From DASSKA01 sp963839365 (GTDB taxonomy: Bacteria > Actinomycetota > Actinomycetes > Propionibacteriales > Nocardioidaceae), in contig CAWIUT010000010.1 in assembly GCA_963839365.1 (NCBI GenBank), forward strand, positions 1 to 64,000: DNA of 64,000 bases, written 5' to 3'. The position numbers and the translations under genes are program-made. The notes under the pieces are model-generated. The model saw only the letters and a program-made list of their open reading frames with translations. It made no database searches and had not been told where the DNA came from. This document shows positions 1-7,691 of the stretch, in pieces; the stretch's first letter is position 1; each line of letters opens with the position of its first letter.

Positions 1-1830
1 CACCCCGGGGAAGAACCCGGCCCGCGACTGCGCGAGAGGTGGGACCGGCGGGCGTGGACCGACGCTCGACCGGACAAGGTCGTTCCTCGGGACGGCCACG
101 AGCTTGTGGCCCGATGGAACAGCGAGCTGCGTGAGCTCGGCTATCGCGACCCAACCGGACCTGTCCAGCTGGCGGGGACGCGGGCGGGGTGGATCGACCG
201 CGACGCCGCCGCCGACCTTGTGGTCTCGATCCTGGGTGTGAAGAGGTCGGCCTGGAACACTGCCGACATCCGAGGCAAGACCGAGGTCCTCCTGGCCCAG
301 GCCTGCGTCCTCGCCGACCGGGCCGCCCGGGTCGAGCTCGCCGAGGACATCACCGTCCGGGCAGCCGACCGGTGCGTCAAGCTGGTGAGTCGGTCCGATG
401 TGCCCGAGCACGTCCGGTCGCTCAGCTCGCCGCAGGTCCTCGAGGTCGAGGCCGATCTCATCGCCGGGATCGCCCGCCGAAGCTCCCAGCCGGCTCGCGG
501 GGTCCGTGTCGGCGGCCGCGGCCTGGTCCGGGTCGACCCGACCCAGGCCGCTGTTGTGGGTGTCCTTGCCGGCGACGGGCCTCTGGTCGTGGTCGAGGGT
601 GCCGCAGGTGCGGGGAAGACCACCGCCCTACGGTCCACCCAGCAGCTGCTTGCGCAGCGTGGCCGCCGCCTGCTGGTGGTCACCCCGACCTTGAAAGCAG
701 CCGGAGTCGCCGCCGCCGAGACCGGCGCCGACGGCCACTCCGCGGCCTGGCTGATCCACCAACACGGGTGGCGCTGGGACGCCGATGGCCACTGGACCCG
801 ACAACCCATCCCCACCCCCGATCCGTCTGCCCGGCTGCGGCCCGGTGACCTGCTGTTGGTCGACGAGGCCGGGATGCTCGACCAGGACACCGCCCGCGCT
901 CTGCTCACGATCGCCGACGAGACCGGCGCACGCCTCGCGCTCGTCGGGGACCGACACCAGCTCCCCGCCGTCGGCCGCGGCGGCGTACTCGACCACGCCA
1001 TCGCCTGGGCTCACCCGACGGCCGTCGTCTCGCTGGAGAAGGTGCACCGGTTCGCCGTTCCTGACTACGCGGCGTTGAGTCTGCGGATGCGGAAAGGCGA
1101 CCAGCCAGCAAGCGTGTTCGACGAACTGCGCCGCCGCGGGCAAATCGTCGTCCACGCCTCTGACGTTGAACGCACCGCTGTGCTCGCCGAAGTCGGCGCC
1201 GCCGGTGACCTCGTCATCGCCGACCGGCGGGACCAGGTGGCCGACCTGAATGCAGCGATTCGTGACCACCGTTCTGGACAGCGGAGCGGGCACGTCGTCA
1301 CGACAGCCGGCGGCGAGCAGCTTGGCTTTGGCGACCGCGTCGCCACCCGCAGGAATGATCCCGACCTCCAGGTCGCCAATCGTCAGACCTGGACGATCGC
1401 CGAGGTCAGAGACGATGGCGGACTCGTGCTTCGTGGTCATGGTCGCGAGCGCGCAGTCCCAGTCGAGTACGTGAAGCGCTATGTCGAGCTCGCCTACGCG
1501 ACCACCGTCCACGGCGCACAGGGCGACACCGTCGACTGCGCCCACGTCGCCATCAGCGAGACCACCGGCGCCGCGGCGGCCTACGTCGCCATGACGCGTG
1601 GCCGCGAAAGCAACACCGCCCACCTCGTCGCCGAGTCCCTCGACGACGCCCGGCAGCAGTGGATCGACACCTTCAGTCGCGACCGCGCCGACCTCGGGCC
1701 GGCGCAGGCACGTCGGCAGGCAATCGAGGCGATCGACCGCTATGGTCCGGACGCTCGGCGCCGGTCGACTCCGCTGCCTCCACCGCGCGTTCCTGCCACT
1801 CCGACTCACGATCAAGGACTGACGTTGTGA
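1..1830 (+). CDS. MobF-family relaxase/helicase (TrwC/TraA type), C-terminal part, cut by window start
   Basis: The frame is open to base 1, so this is the 3' part of a longer gene; the GTG at 106 is only the first internal start. The visible protein is the RecD-like helicase half of a conjugative relaxase. It has a Walker A GAAGAGKTT about 165-173 residues after that GTG, a Walker B LLLVDEAG about 85 residues further on, GDRHQLPAVGRGG, and a C-terminal VHGAQGDTVD plus YVAMTRGRE helicase motif. In the family, an N-terminal HUH relaxase domain nicks DNA at oriT and this half unwinds the transferred strand. The relaxase domain is outside the window, so whether it is intact is unknown. The excisionase and integrase genes downstream support a mobile element. 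Confidence 0.85.
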   Translation, partial: HPGEEPGPRLRERWDRRAWTDARPDKVVPRDGHELVARWNSELRELGYRDPTGPVQLAGTRAGWIDRDAAADLVVSILGVKRSAWNTADIRGKTEVLLAQACVLADRAARVELAEDITVRAADRCVKLVSRSDVPEHVRSLSSPQVLEVEADLIAGIARRSSQPARGVRVGGRGLVRVDPTQAAVVGVLAGDGPLVVVEGAAGAGKTTALRSTQQLLAQRGRRLLVVTPTLKAAGVAAAETGADGHSAAWLIHQHGWRWDADGHWTRQPIPTPDPSARLRPGDLLLVDEAGMLDQDTARALLTIADETGARLALVGDRHQLPAVGRGGVLDHAIAWAHPTAVVSLEKVHRFAVPDYAALSLRMRKGDQPASVFDELRRRGQIVVHASDVERTAVLAEVGAAGDLVIADRRDQVADLNAAIRDHRSGQRSGHVVTTAGGEQLGFGDRVATRRNDPDLQVANRQTWTIAEVRDDGGLVLRGHGRERAVPVEYVKRYVELAYATTVHGAQGDTVDCAHVAISETTGAAAAYVAMTRGRESNTAHLVAESLDDARQQWIDTFSRDRADLGPAQARRQAIEAIDRYGPDARRRSTPLPPPRVPATPTHDQGLTL

Positions 1831-1834
1831 AGGA

Positions 1835-2509
1835 CTACGAACGCTGCACAGCGCCTCGCCAGCGTTTCGGTAGTGGCCATCCGAGTTTGACCTCCTCGGC
1901 CATCCACTCGCTCACACCGCCGGGATCGAGTGCCGGTCCGTCGTGCTTCGTTGCCGCGTCAATCAGTGGTTGCCACGCGCGACGCACTGGCAAGGGCAGG
2001 GTCATCTCCGGCCAGGCCTGGATCAGCAGGAGCCCATCGACTGAGGCCTCGACCATCTTGTCCATGCCGTGTTGCACGACGAGCTGGTAGTAGTCGATCC
2101 GCTCGCTCGTCACTGACAGGTCCCACGTCCGGATGTACGTCGTCCAGTCCGCGGTCGCCTCGGAGGGGAAGACGTACTTGAACGCCTGCACCGTGGCGAA
2201 ACACTTCGGGACCGGCACCGCCCAGAGCCTGTCCGGCACCCAGAACGAACCCACCTCGGGATCCTCGACCTCGTCCCAGAGGACCATCGGCTTGGCCGTC
2301 AGTTCGTGGTCGGCGGCGTCGAGGAGTCGCTCGACCACGTCCAGGGTCGGGGACTTGCGGCGTCGCTCGTACTCCGACACCGACGACTGCTGGGTCCGCG
2401 CGATCTCGGCCAGGCGGCGTTGGGAGAGGCCCGCTGCGCGGCGGGCCGCCTCGATGACGGTCCTTGAGGACATCTCTCGATGATCGCTGATCATCGATGG
2501 GAACGCCAT
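1835..2509 (-). CDS. XRE-family helix-turn-helix protein with unknown C-terminal domain
   Basis: The 224-aa reading starts at an ATG preceded by GAGG at about 5-nt spacing; internal Mets at residues 6 and 13 are alternative starts. Residues about 16-65 form a Cro/C1-type HTH (AGLSQRRLAEIARTQQSSVS). The remaining roughly 150 residues are Trp- and Pro-rich and I do not recognise them. The gene is convergent with the relaxase, with 4 bases between stop codons, and divergent from the excisionase-like gene, so the intervening 70 bp probably holds both promoters. A role as element repressor or as the antitoxin half of a system is plausible by position only. Confidence 0.7.
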   Translation of the reverse strand: MAFPSMISDHREMSSRTVIEAARRAAGLSQRRLAEIARTQQSSVSEYERRRKSPTLDVVERLLDAADHELTAKPMVLWDEVEDPEVGSFWVPDRLWAVPVPKCFATVQAFKYVFPSEATADWTTYIRTWDLSVTSERIDYYQLVVQHGMDKMVEASVDGLLLIQAWPEMTLPLPVRRAWQPLIDAATKHDGPALDPGGVSEWMAEEVKLGWPLPKRWRGAVQRS

Positions 2510-2581
2510 GCACACCTCATGGGTGAGGCGGAAACGCCGCCTCGCGACCCACCCGGGTCGAACCGACTGAGGAGAATCGCC

Positions 2582-2812
2582 ATGACCGCACAGCCCTCCA
2601 TCCCCGACCCGCGCAAGAACCTCGGCGACGAGATGCTCACCCTCCAAGAAGCCTGCGCCTTCCTCCGGATCCCCGAAGGCACCCTGCGCTACTGGCGCCA
2701 CCTCGGCGCCGGACCCCGCAGCTTCAAGATCGGCCGCCACGTCCGCTACTGGCGCACCGACCTGATTCTCTGGCTCACTGAGCAGACCAACCGTCCACAG
2801 GACCACCGATGA
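2582..2812 (+). CDS. Excisionase-like HTH DNA-binding protein
   Basis: This 76-aa protein has a MerR/Xis-type winged HTH: LTLQEACAFLRIPEGTLRYW, then a basic wing and HVRYWRTDLILWL. I chose the ATG at 2582 because GAGGAG lies 8 bases upstream; a longer reading begins at 2480 but overlaps the divergent XRE gene. Such proteins act as recombination directionality factors that bend DNA at the attachment site and favour excision by the neighbouring tyrosine integrase. The integrase gene follows 65 bases downstream on the same strand, the usual xis-int order in actinobacterial elements. Confidence 0.8.
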   Translation: MTAQPSIPDPRKNLGDEMLTLQEACAFLRIPEGTLRYWRHLGAGPRSFKIGRHVRYWRTDLILWLTEQTNRPQDHR

Positions 2813-2877
2813 GGCCCGGTAGTTGTCGGCGGCCAGGCGCACGATGGCAGCACGCGAGAGCAGGAAGGTGATCTGCC

Positions 2878-4086
2878 ATGGCACATGTGCAGAAGCGGCA
2901 ACGCATGAACAAGGACGGGACGCCGGGCGCCGTGCTCTGGTGCCTGCGCTACGTCAATCCGGAGACCGGCAGGGAACGCACCGAGACATTCCGACTCAAG
3001 CGCGACGCCGAGCGGCGACTCACCGAGATCGAGGCGAGCAAGCTGACCGGCTCGTACGTCGACCCTCGCGCGGGGAAGGTCACCGCCGGGGTCTGGGCCG
3101 CGCGGTGGCTCGATGTGCAGGTGCAGCTCAAGGCGACGACGCAGGCGCGGTATCGCAGCATCCTCGACGTCCATGTCATTCCGCGCTGGGGAGAGACCGA
3201 GTTGGCGAAGGTCCGGCACTCCGACGTCCAGAAGTGGGTCGCGGATCTCTCGTCCGAGCGGTCGCCGGCAACGGTTCGCAAGATCCACCGAGTGCTCTCC
3301 CAAGTACTCGGCTCGGCGGTGAAGGACGGCAGGCTGGTGCGGAACGTCGCCGAGGGCATCGCACTCCCACGCGTCCGATCGAAGGAGCGCCGCTACCTCA
3401 CCCACGAGCAGGTGTCCGACCTCGCCGATGCCTGCGCGGCCGTCCCGGTGAGCAAGTACGCCTCGACGACGGAGGCGGACCGAGGTGCGTACCGGCTGCT
3501 CGTCCTGTTCCTCGCCTACACCGGCTTGCGGTGGGGTGAACTCGCTGGGCTGCGCGTCGGGCGGCTGGACCTGATGCGGCGTCGGGCGTCGATCGTCGAG
3601 ACGTACGTCGTCGTCGATGGCCATGTCGTGCCGAGCGATCCGAAGAACCACGAGCGTCGGGAGGTCCCGGTGCCACGGTTCCTCATCGAGGAGCTGGCTG
3701 TCCACGTCGCGGGGAAGGCGCCCGAGGCGCTGGTGTTCGGCGGCGAGAAGGCCGGTACTCCGATGAGGTCGCGCACCTTCCAACGCGCAGTATTCGACGA
3801 GGCATCCGCGGCGGTCGGTCTCGACGGTCTGACTCCGCACGCGCTCCGGCACACCGCGGCCTCACTGGCGATCGCCGCCGGAGCCGACGTCAAGGTCGTT
3901 CAGCAGATGCTCGGACACAAGTCGGCCACAATGACGCTCGACCTCTACGGGCATCTGTTCCCCGACCGCCTCGACACCGTTGCCGACGCCATGGACGCGG
4001 CTCGAACGGTCGCGCTGGAGGCAGCCGTCGGCGCTGGGACGGGACCCGGCCGGAGAGGGGCTTCGGTCGTAGCACTGAGAGGATAA
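2878..4086 (+). CDS. Tyrosine recombinase/integrase
   Basis: At 402 aa this is a phage/ICE-type integrase of normal length. It has an N-terminal AP2-like arm-binding domain (about 1-60), a SAM-like core-binding domain (about 65-160) and a C-terminal catalytic domain. The catalytic residues are visible: Arg218 in TGLRWGE, His321 and Arg324 in HALRHT, His347 in LGHKS, and the nucleophile Tyr357 in LYGHLF. It catalyses site-specific integration and excision of the element. The gene lies next to an excisionase-like gene and points at tRNA-Asp 890 bases downstream, so the 3' end of that tRNA is the likely attachment site (inference). Confidence 0.92.
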   Translation: MAHVQKRQRMNKDGTPGAVLWCLRYVNPETGRERTETFRLKRDAERRLTEIEASKLTGSYVDPRAGKVTAGVWAARWLDVQVQLKATTQARYRSILDVHVIPRWGETELAKVRHSDVQKWVADLSSERSPATVRKIHRVLSQVLGSAVKDGRLVRNVAEGIALPRVRSKERRYLTHEQVSDLADACAAVPVSKYASTTEADRGAYRLLVLFLAYTGLRWGELAGLRVGRLDLMRRRASIVETYVVVDGHVVPSDPKNHERREVPVPRFLIEELAVHVAGKAPEALVFGGEKAGTPMRSRTFQRAVFDEASAAVGLDGLTPHALRHTAASLAIAAGADVKVVQQMLGHKSATMTLDLYGHLFPDRLDTVADAMDAARTVALEAAVGAGTGPGRRGASVVALRG

Positions 4087-4131
4087 GGATAAGACCGCCG
4101 GGGCGCCCGGCGGCCCTCCGAGCCCGTCCGT

Positions 4132-4551
4132 CTACGGCAGCAGTGTGAGGTACTCGGCGTGCCGCGGCCGCACGTTCGGGAAGTGCCGGTGGTCGAGTGT
4201 GGCGATCTCTGTGATGCTCAGTCGTTCGGCGATGGCAATCACTGAGGCGTCGGTGGTTCCTAGCGGGAAGTCGCCGTAGGTTTCGACCAGTTCGATGACA
4301 CGAGTCATGTCCTCAGGTACAAGCTCGACGAGGGCGAGGTCGCCGTCGGCGATCGACTGCAGGAACAGCAACTCCTGCGCCGTGCCGCCCTGCTTCTGGA
4401 TGGTGTAGGCGCTCTCGGCCAGGACGGTCTGCGGCACCAACAGCTTCTCGGAGTTCAGATGTAGGGCCGCGAACATGTCGACACAGCGACGGTGGTCCCG
4501 GTCGTCTTCGATAGCAGCGGCGATGAGCGGACCAGAGTCCACCACGATCAT
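4132..4551 (-). CDS. vapC: PIN-domain ribonuclease toxin (VapC-like)
   Basis: The 139-aa protein has PIN-domain architecture. The acidic metal-binding residues expected in the family are visible as Asp5 (MIVVDSGPLI), Glu46 (LAESAYT), Asp101 (GTTDASV) and Asp120 (ATLDHRHF). VapC toxins are Mg-dependent RNases that usually cut tRNA or rRNA and are held inactive by the partner antitoxin. The start codon overlaps the stop codon of the upstream small gene in an ATGA, so the two are translationally coupled. They sit at the edge of the integrated element, consistent with a stabilisation module. Confidence 0.85.
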   Translation of the reverse strand: MIVVDSGPLIAAAIEDDRDHRRCVDMFAALHLNSEKLLVPQTVLAESAYTIQKQGGTAQELLFLQSIADGDLALVELVPEDMTRVIELVETYGDFPLGTTDASVIAIAERLSITEIATLDHRHFPNVRPRHAEYLTLLP

Positions 4552-4784
4552 CCGCGGAAGTCCTGCCCGAACCCTGACTCGGCCAAGAACTCGTCAACCC
4601 TGCTGGCGGTGTCGGTGCGACCGTCGGCGGCGTGCTTGATGCTGCCGAAGAATGCCGGTGGCCACTGCCGCCCGCCCTGAGCTCTGGGGGTGCTGAGCGC
4701 GCGGGCGGTGGCGAGCAGCGTACTCACCTTCTCCTCGGGCAGCCCATCAATGAGATGGATGAGCTCCTCTCGCGCCTCGGTCAT
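4548..4784 (-). CDS. Putative VapB-like antitoxin
   Basis: This small acidic 78-aa protein is encoded immediately upstream of the PIN toxin and overlaps it by 4 bases (ATGA), the standard antitoxin-toxin order. The first half contains a short amphipathic stretch (EELIHLIDGLPEEKVSTLL), and the C-terminal tail (TASRVDEFLAESGFGQDF) resembles the toxin-wrapping tail seen in VapB-type antitoxins. No clear ribbon-helix-helix or AbrB DNA-binding motif is visible, so the assignment rests mainly on gene order and size. Confidence 0.7.
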   Translation of the reverse strand: MTEAREELIHLIDGLPEEKVSTLLATARALSTPRAQGGRQWPPAFFGSIKHAADGRTDTASRVDEFLAESGFGQDFRG

Positions 4785-4925
4785 GACGTCAGTCTAGGCC
4801 GACGACACCGTAGTGCCGCGGACGCTATGGGTGCGGCGAACGGGCGCCGTCGCGGCCTGCGACGGATCTGGGACGGGACACAGACGGGACACGGCAGGTG
4901 TTGTGCCACTGCGGCGGTGAAAGCA

Positions 4926-4966
4926 AACGGCCTCTGGCTCTGCGTTTCCGCAGGCCAGAGGCCGTT
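4926..4966 (-). terminator. Strong hairpin terminator downstream of tRNA-Asp
   Basis: A perfect 13-bp stem (4926-4938 with 4954-4966) is extended by a further 5-bp stem (4940-4944 with 4949-4953) closed by a GAAA tetraloop on the minus strand. It is followed on that strand by TTTGCTTTC. It begins 7 bases past the CCA end of tRNA-Asp and fits an intrinsic terminator for the tRNA transcript. Confidence 0.75.
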
Positions 4967-4972
4967 CAATGC

Positions 4973-5049
4973 TGGCGACCCCGACGGGACTCGAACCCGC
5001 GGCCTCCGCCGTGACAGGGCGGCGCGCTAACCAACTGCGCTACGGGGCC
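4973..5049 (-). tRNA. tRNA-Asp(GTC)
   Basis: Read on the minus strand the cloverleaf is complete. The acceptor stem is GGCCCCG/CGGGGTC with discriminator G and an encoded CCA (4973-4975). The anticodon stem is CCGCC/GGCGG around the loop CTGTCAC (anticodon GTC), and the T-arm is CGGGTTCGAGTCCCG. Its 3' end faces the integrase-bearing element and is the probable integration site. Confidence 0.97.
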
Positions 5050-5128
5050 AGGTCTTGCGTTTGTCGAGCGGATGAATGCTAGCGCACCCTCCCCCCTGCC
5101 TCCCAATCGGCAGGTGCCGCAGGAAGCG

Positions 5129-5201
5129 TACCCCCAACGGGATTCGAACCCGTGCTACCGCCGTGAAAGGGCGGGGTCCTAGGCCGCTAGACGATGGGGG
5201 C
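5129..5201 (-). tRNA. tRNA-Glu(TTC)
   Basis: The complete minus-strand cloverleaf has acceptor GCCCCCA/TGGGGGT, anticodon stem CCGCC/GGCGG around CTTTCAC (anticodon TTC), T-arm ACGGGTTCGAATCCCGT and discriminator A. No CCA is encoded. It lies 79 bases upstream of tRNA-Asp on the same strand and the two may be co-transcribed. Confidence 0.96.
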
Positions 5202-5358
5202 GGATCACCCATCGGGCCGTCGGGCACGACTGCCGTCGGGGACCGGTCCAGTTTAGGGCCTCGCCACGACCCGGCCAAATCGGGCAGCCCGGATCCCGCC
5301 CGGCCGCCGTACGCCGACAGCGGCCCGGGGGCACCCGTCGGCCGCGGACAATGGTGCT

Positions 5359-5709
5359 GTGGTGGACATGACCCGCGAGCGCTTCGAGGAGCTGGTCTCC
5401 GACGCCCTGGACCAGATCCCGGAGGAGCTGGCCGGCCTCGTCGACAACTGCGTGGTGCTCGTCGAGGACGAGTCCCCGCGCGGTGGGCCGCAGCTGCTCG
5501 GCCTGTACGTCGGAACCCCGCTCACCTCGCGCGGACCTGGCTACATGATGGTCGCCCCGGACCGCATCACGATCTTCCGCAACCCGATCCTGCGCCTGTG
5601 CGCCACCGAGGAGCAGGTGGTCGACCAGGTCCGGGTGACAGTGGTGCACGAGGTGGCGCACCACTTCGGGATCGACGACGAGCGGCTCACCGAGCTCGGC
5701 TACGGCTGA
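5359..5709 (+). CDS. Metallopeptidase family protein (minimal zincin)
   Basis: The 116-aa protein carries a zinc-binding HEVAHHFG motif at residues 97-104 (HExxHxxG), matching the compact DUF2342/zincin-1-like 'metallopeptidase family' of actinobacteria. The region before it contains the predicted strand segments YMMVAPDRITIFRNPI. No signal peptide is present, so it is probably cytoplasmic; the substrate is unknown. The start is GTG at 5359; GTG at 5362 and ATG at 5368 are equally possible and change only three residues. No operon partner is evident, since the neighbours are tRNA genes and a convergent gene. Confidence 0.82.
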   Translation: MVDMTRERFEELVSDALDQIPEELAGLVDNCVVLVEDESPRGGPQLLGLYVGTPLTSRGPGYMMVAPDRITIFRNPILRLCATEEQVVDQVRVTVVHEVAHHFGIDDERLTELGYG

Positions 5710-5732
5710 GCCGGCGACGTCCCAGCCCGCGG

Positions 5733-6686
5733 TCAGCGCACGGGTTGGTCGACCACGAGTCCGCCCGGCCACGGGGTGGGGTCGGCACCCTGGCCCTGCC
5801 TGGCGAACTCTCCGAAGTACCAGCGCCGCATGGCCGTCTGCTGGGCGGTCGGGGCCATCACCAGCAGCTCCTCCTTGCGGCAGAACTCGTCGGCCTCCTC
5901 GAGCAGGTCCCGCATCCGGCCCATCCGGGCCGGGGTCCCGGCCGGCACGAGGTAGTCCACGTCGGTGCGGTTCGCACCGTCGGCGATGGCCCGGTCCAGC
6001 CGTTCCCCGCCCTCTGCACGGCGGCGGTCCCGCTCGACCTGGACCGAGAGGGCGCTGATCTCCCGGGCCATCAGGTGGTCGGTGCCCGCCGGCAGGGTCA
6101 GGATCCGCAGCTCGCGCATCAGCTCGTCGTAGGAGGCGCGGTAGTCCAAGAAGACCTGCACCGGCATGTTCAGCAGGTGGATCGGCACGCCCTCGTTGAG
6201 GTCCGGGTCGTCGCCGAGCAGCTCGTCGCCGAGCAGGTCGTCGACGATCACGTCGAGGTCGTAGACATCACCGGTCGGGTCCCCGCCCTCGCCCGTCTCC
6301 GCGGCCGGCTCGAACCAGACCAGCTTGCCGCCGCCGGCGATCTCCGAGCCCCACGCCGCGGCGTACATCGCCACCAGGGCCAGCCCGCGGCCGACCGTGG
6401 ACAGCAGGTGGTCCTCGGCGGTCATGTCGCCGTTGACCCGGGGCGGTCGGCGAGAGGAGTCCCGCACCTCGAGCCGCGGGTGGCGCTGGGTGCCCCGCAG
6501 CTGCACGACGATCGAGGACTCGGTGTGCAGGATCGCGTTGGTGACCAGCTCGGAGACCCCGAGCGTCGCTGCGTCCACCAGGTCGTCACGGCCGATCCCG
6601 CGCATCCGCTCGGCCACCCAGACCCGGGCGTGGCGCACCGAAGCGGGGTCGCGAGGCAGCTCGAGTGCTCGGTGGTCCAACGCCAT
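5733..6686 (-). CDS. ATP-binding regulatory protein (RsbW-like HATPase) with C-terminal extension
   Basis: The 317-aa protein starts at ATG 6686. The N-terminal 130 residues form a GHKL/HATPase_c fold of the anti-sigma/serine-kinase (RsbW/SpoIIAB) type: GVSELVTNAILHTESS is the N box, with VRDSSRRPP and GRGLALVAMYAAAWG as the ATP-lid motifs. The last roughly 180 residues are unusual for this family, which normally stops near 150 aa; they are acidic then helical (about 165-290) and I do not recognise them. A sensor or partner-binding role is possible. No sigma factor is adjacent, but a STAS protein and a SpoIIE phosphatase occur later in the window. Confidence 0.78.
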   Translation of the reverse strand: MALDHRALELPRDPASVRHARVWVAERMRGIGRDDLVDAATLGVSELVTNAILHTESSIVVQLRGTQRHPRLEVRDSSRRPPRVNGDMTAEDHLLSTVGRGLALVAMYAAAWGSEIAGGGKLVWFEPAAETGEGGDPTGDVYDLDVIVDDLLGDELLGDDPDLNEGVPIHLLNMPVQVFLDYRASYDELMRELRILTLPAGTDHLMAREISALSVQVERDRRRAEGGERLDRAIADGANRTDVDYLVPAGTPARMGRMRDLLEEADEFCRKEELLVMAPTAQQTAMRRWYFGEFARQGQGADPTPWPGGLVVDQPVR

Positions 6687-6739
6687 GCCGGCCTCTGCCT
6701 CCCGGTGCTGCCGATGTCTGGGCCCGGCGACGGTCGCCC

Positions 6740-7558
6740 TCAGGTGTCCAGGTGCCTCGCCCAGCCGAAGCAGAACACGCCGAAACAGGCGATCCCGATC
6801 GCAACGACCACCACGATCCCGCTCCCGAAGGGTTCGCGCAACAGCTGGTGAAGGGCCTGGTCGAGACCACCGGACTTCCGGGCGTTGTGCGTGGAGGCCG
6901 ACCACAGGAACAGCGCGCCGATCGCGCCCAGGGCGATCGCCTTGCCCACGTAGCCGATCCGGCCGGACCAGATGATCGCGCTGCCCAGCGAGCCCTGCTT
7001 GCCGCGGGGGGTCAGCTTCTTGGTGAACCGGCCACTGATCCCGTAGTAGGCGAGCACCAGCGCGGTCACGATGATGCCGCCCCCGATGACCGCCACCAGG
7101 GTCTGCCCGCCGGGCATGCCGAACAGTCGCGCGACGTAGGTCTTCGTGCCGCCGGAGGACTTCGAGCCCGACCCGAGGCCGAGCTGCAGGGCGGTGACGC
7201 CCAGGGCGCCGTAGATGACCACCTTGCCGAGCGCGACGGCGCGCTTGAGCAGCCGCTTCGCCCCGCTCGAGCGGCGGTTCCCACCGATTGCCTCGACCAG
7301 CTGCCACAGGACCAGCGCGAAGAAGCCGGCCGCCACCACGAGGAGGATCACCTGGCCGCCCGTGCTCTGGGCGAGCTTGTCCAGCGCGGTCTGCGAGGAG
7401 GGGTTGCTGTGCCCGGACAGCGCCAGCCGCAAGGCCAGCCAGCCGATCAGCAGGTGGACGACGCCGTAGGCGACGAGGCCGAGCTGCACGGCGTGGTGGA
7501 GCGAACCGCTGCGCTCCGCCCGGCGCCCGACGTGGTTCGCCGTCGCGGTGACACCCAT
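6740..7558 (-). CDS. DUF1206 membrane protein
   Basis: The 272-aa integral membrane protein has six hydrophobic segments arranged as three pairs (about 23-45, 64-84, 102-122, 147-170, 190-212, 240-262), the three-fold repeat typical of DUF1206. The ATG at 7558 has AAAGGG 9 bases upstream. Function in the family is unknown. It is transcribed toward the RsbW-like gene, with a 53-base gap, and may share its transcript. Confidence 0.85.
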   Translation of the reverse strand: MGVTATANHVGRRAERSGSLHHAVQLGLVAYGVVHLLIGWLALRLALSGHSNPSSQTALDKLAQSTGGQVILLVVAAGFFALVLWQLVEAIGGNRRSSGAKRLLKRAVALGKVVIYGALGVTALQLGLGSGSKSSGGTKTYVARLFGMPGGQTLVAVIGGGIIVTALVLAYYGISGRFTKKLTPRGKQGSLGSAIIWSGRIGYVGKAIALGAIGALFLWSASTHNARKSGGLDQALHQLLREPFGSGIVVVVAIGIACFGVFCFGWARHLDT

Positions 7559-7691
7559 GTGATTGCCCTTTCGGTTCGGTCCGCCAAGGTCATGCCCTGC
7601 GCCGGCGGCCCGCAAACTTCGCCGGTGCCCCCGGGGTGCACCCCGCGGTGCCCCTGACGGTGGCCCGGGGCGGGCAGGGTAGGAATGTGCC

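Larger units (their letters stand above)
1..4972. mobile_element. Right-hand part of a tRNA-Asp-associated integrated element (mobilizable/conjugative)
   Basis: The stretch from the window start to tRNA-Asp holds a MobF-type relaxase/helicase, an XRE regulator, an excisionase-like HTH protein, a tyrosine integrase and a VapBC-like toxin-antitoxin pair. The integrase gene points at the 3' end of tRNA-Asp, the classic arrangement of an element inserted into a tRNA 3' end. The other end lies outside the window, so no att repeat can be shown and the right boundary is inferred. VapBC could equally be host DNA lying between the element and the tRNA. Confidence 0.6.

Noticed and set aside
5076..6851. 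Long 591-codon plus-strand open frame
   Set aside because: It crosses a tRNA, lies antisense to the RsbW-like gene and shows no motifs; it is a product of high GC content.
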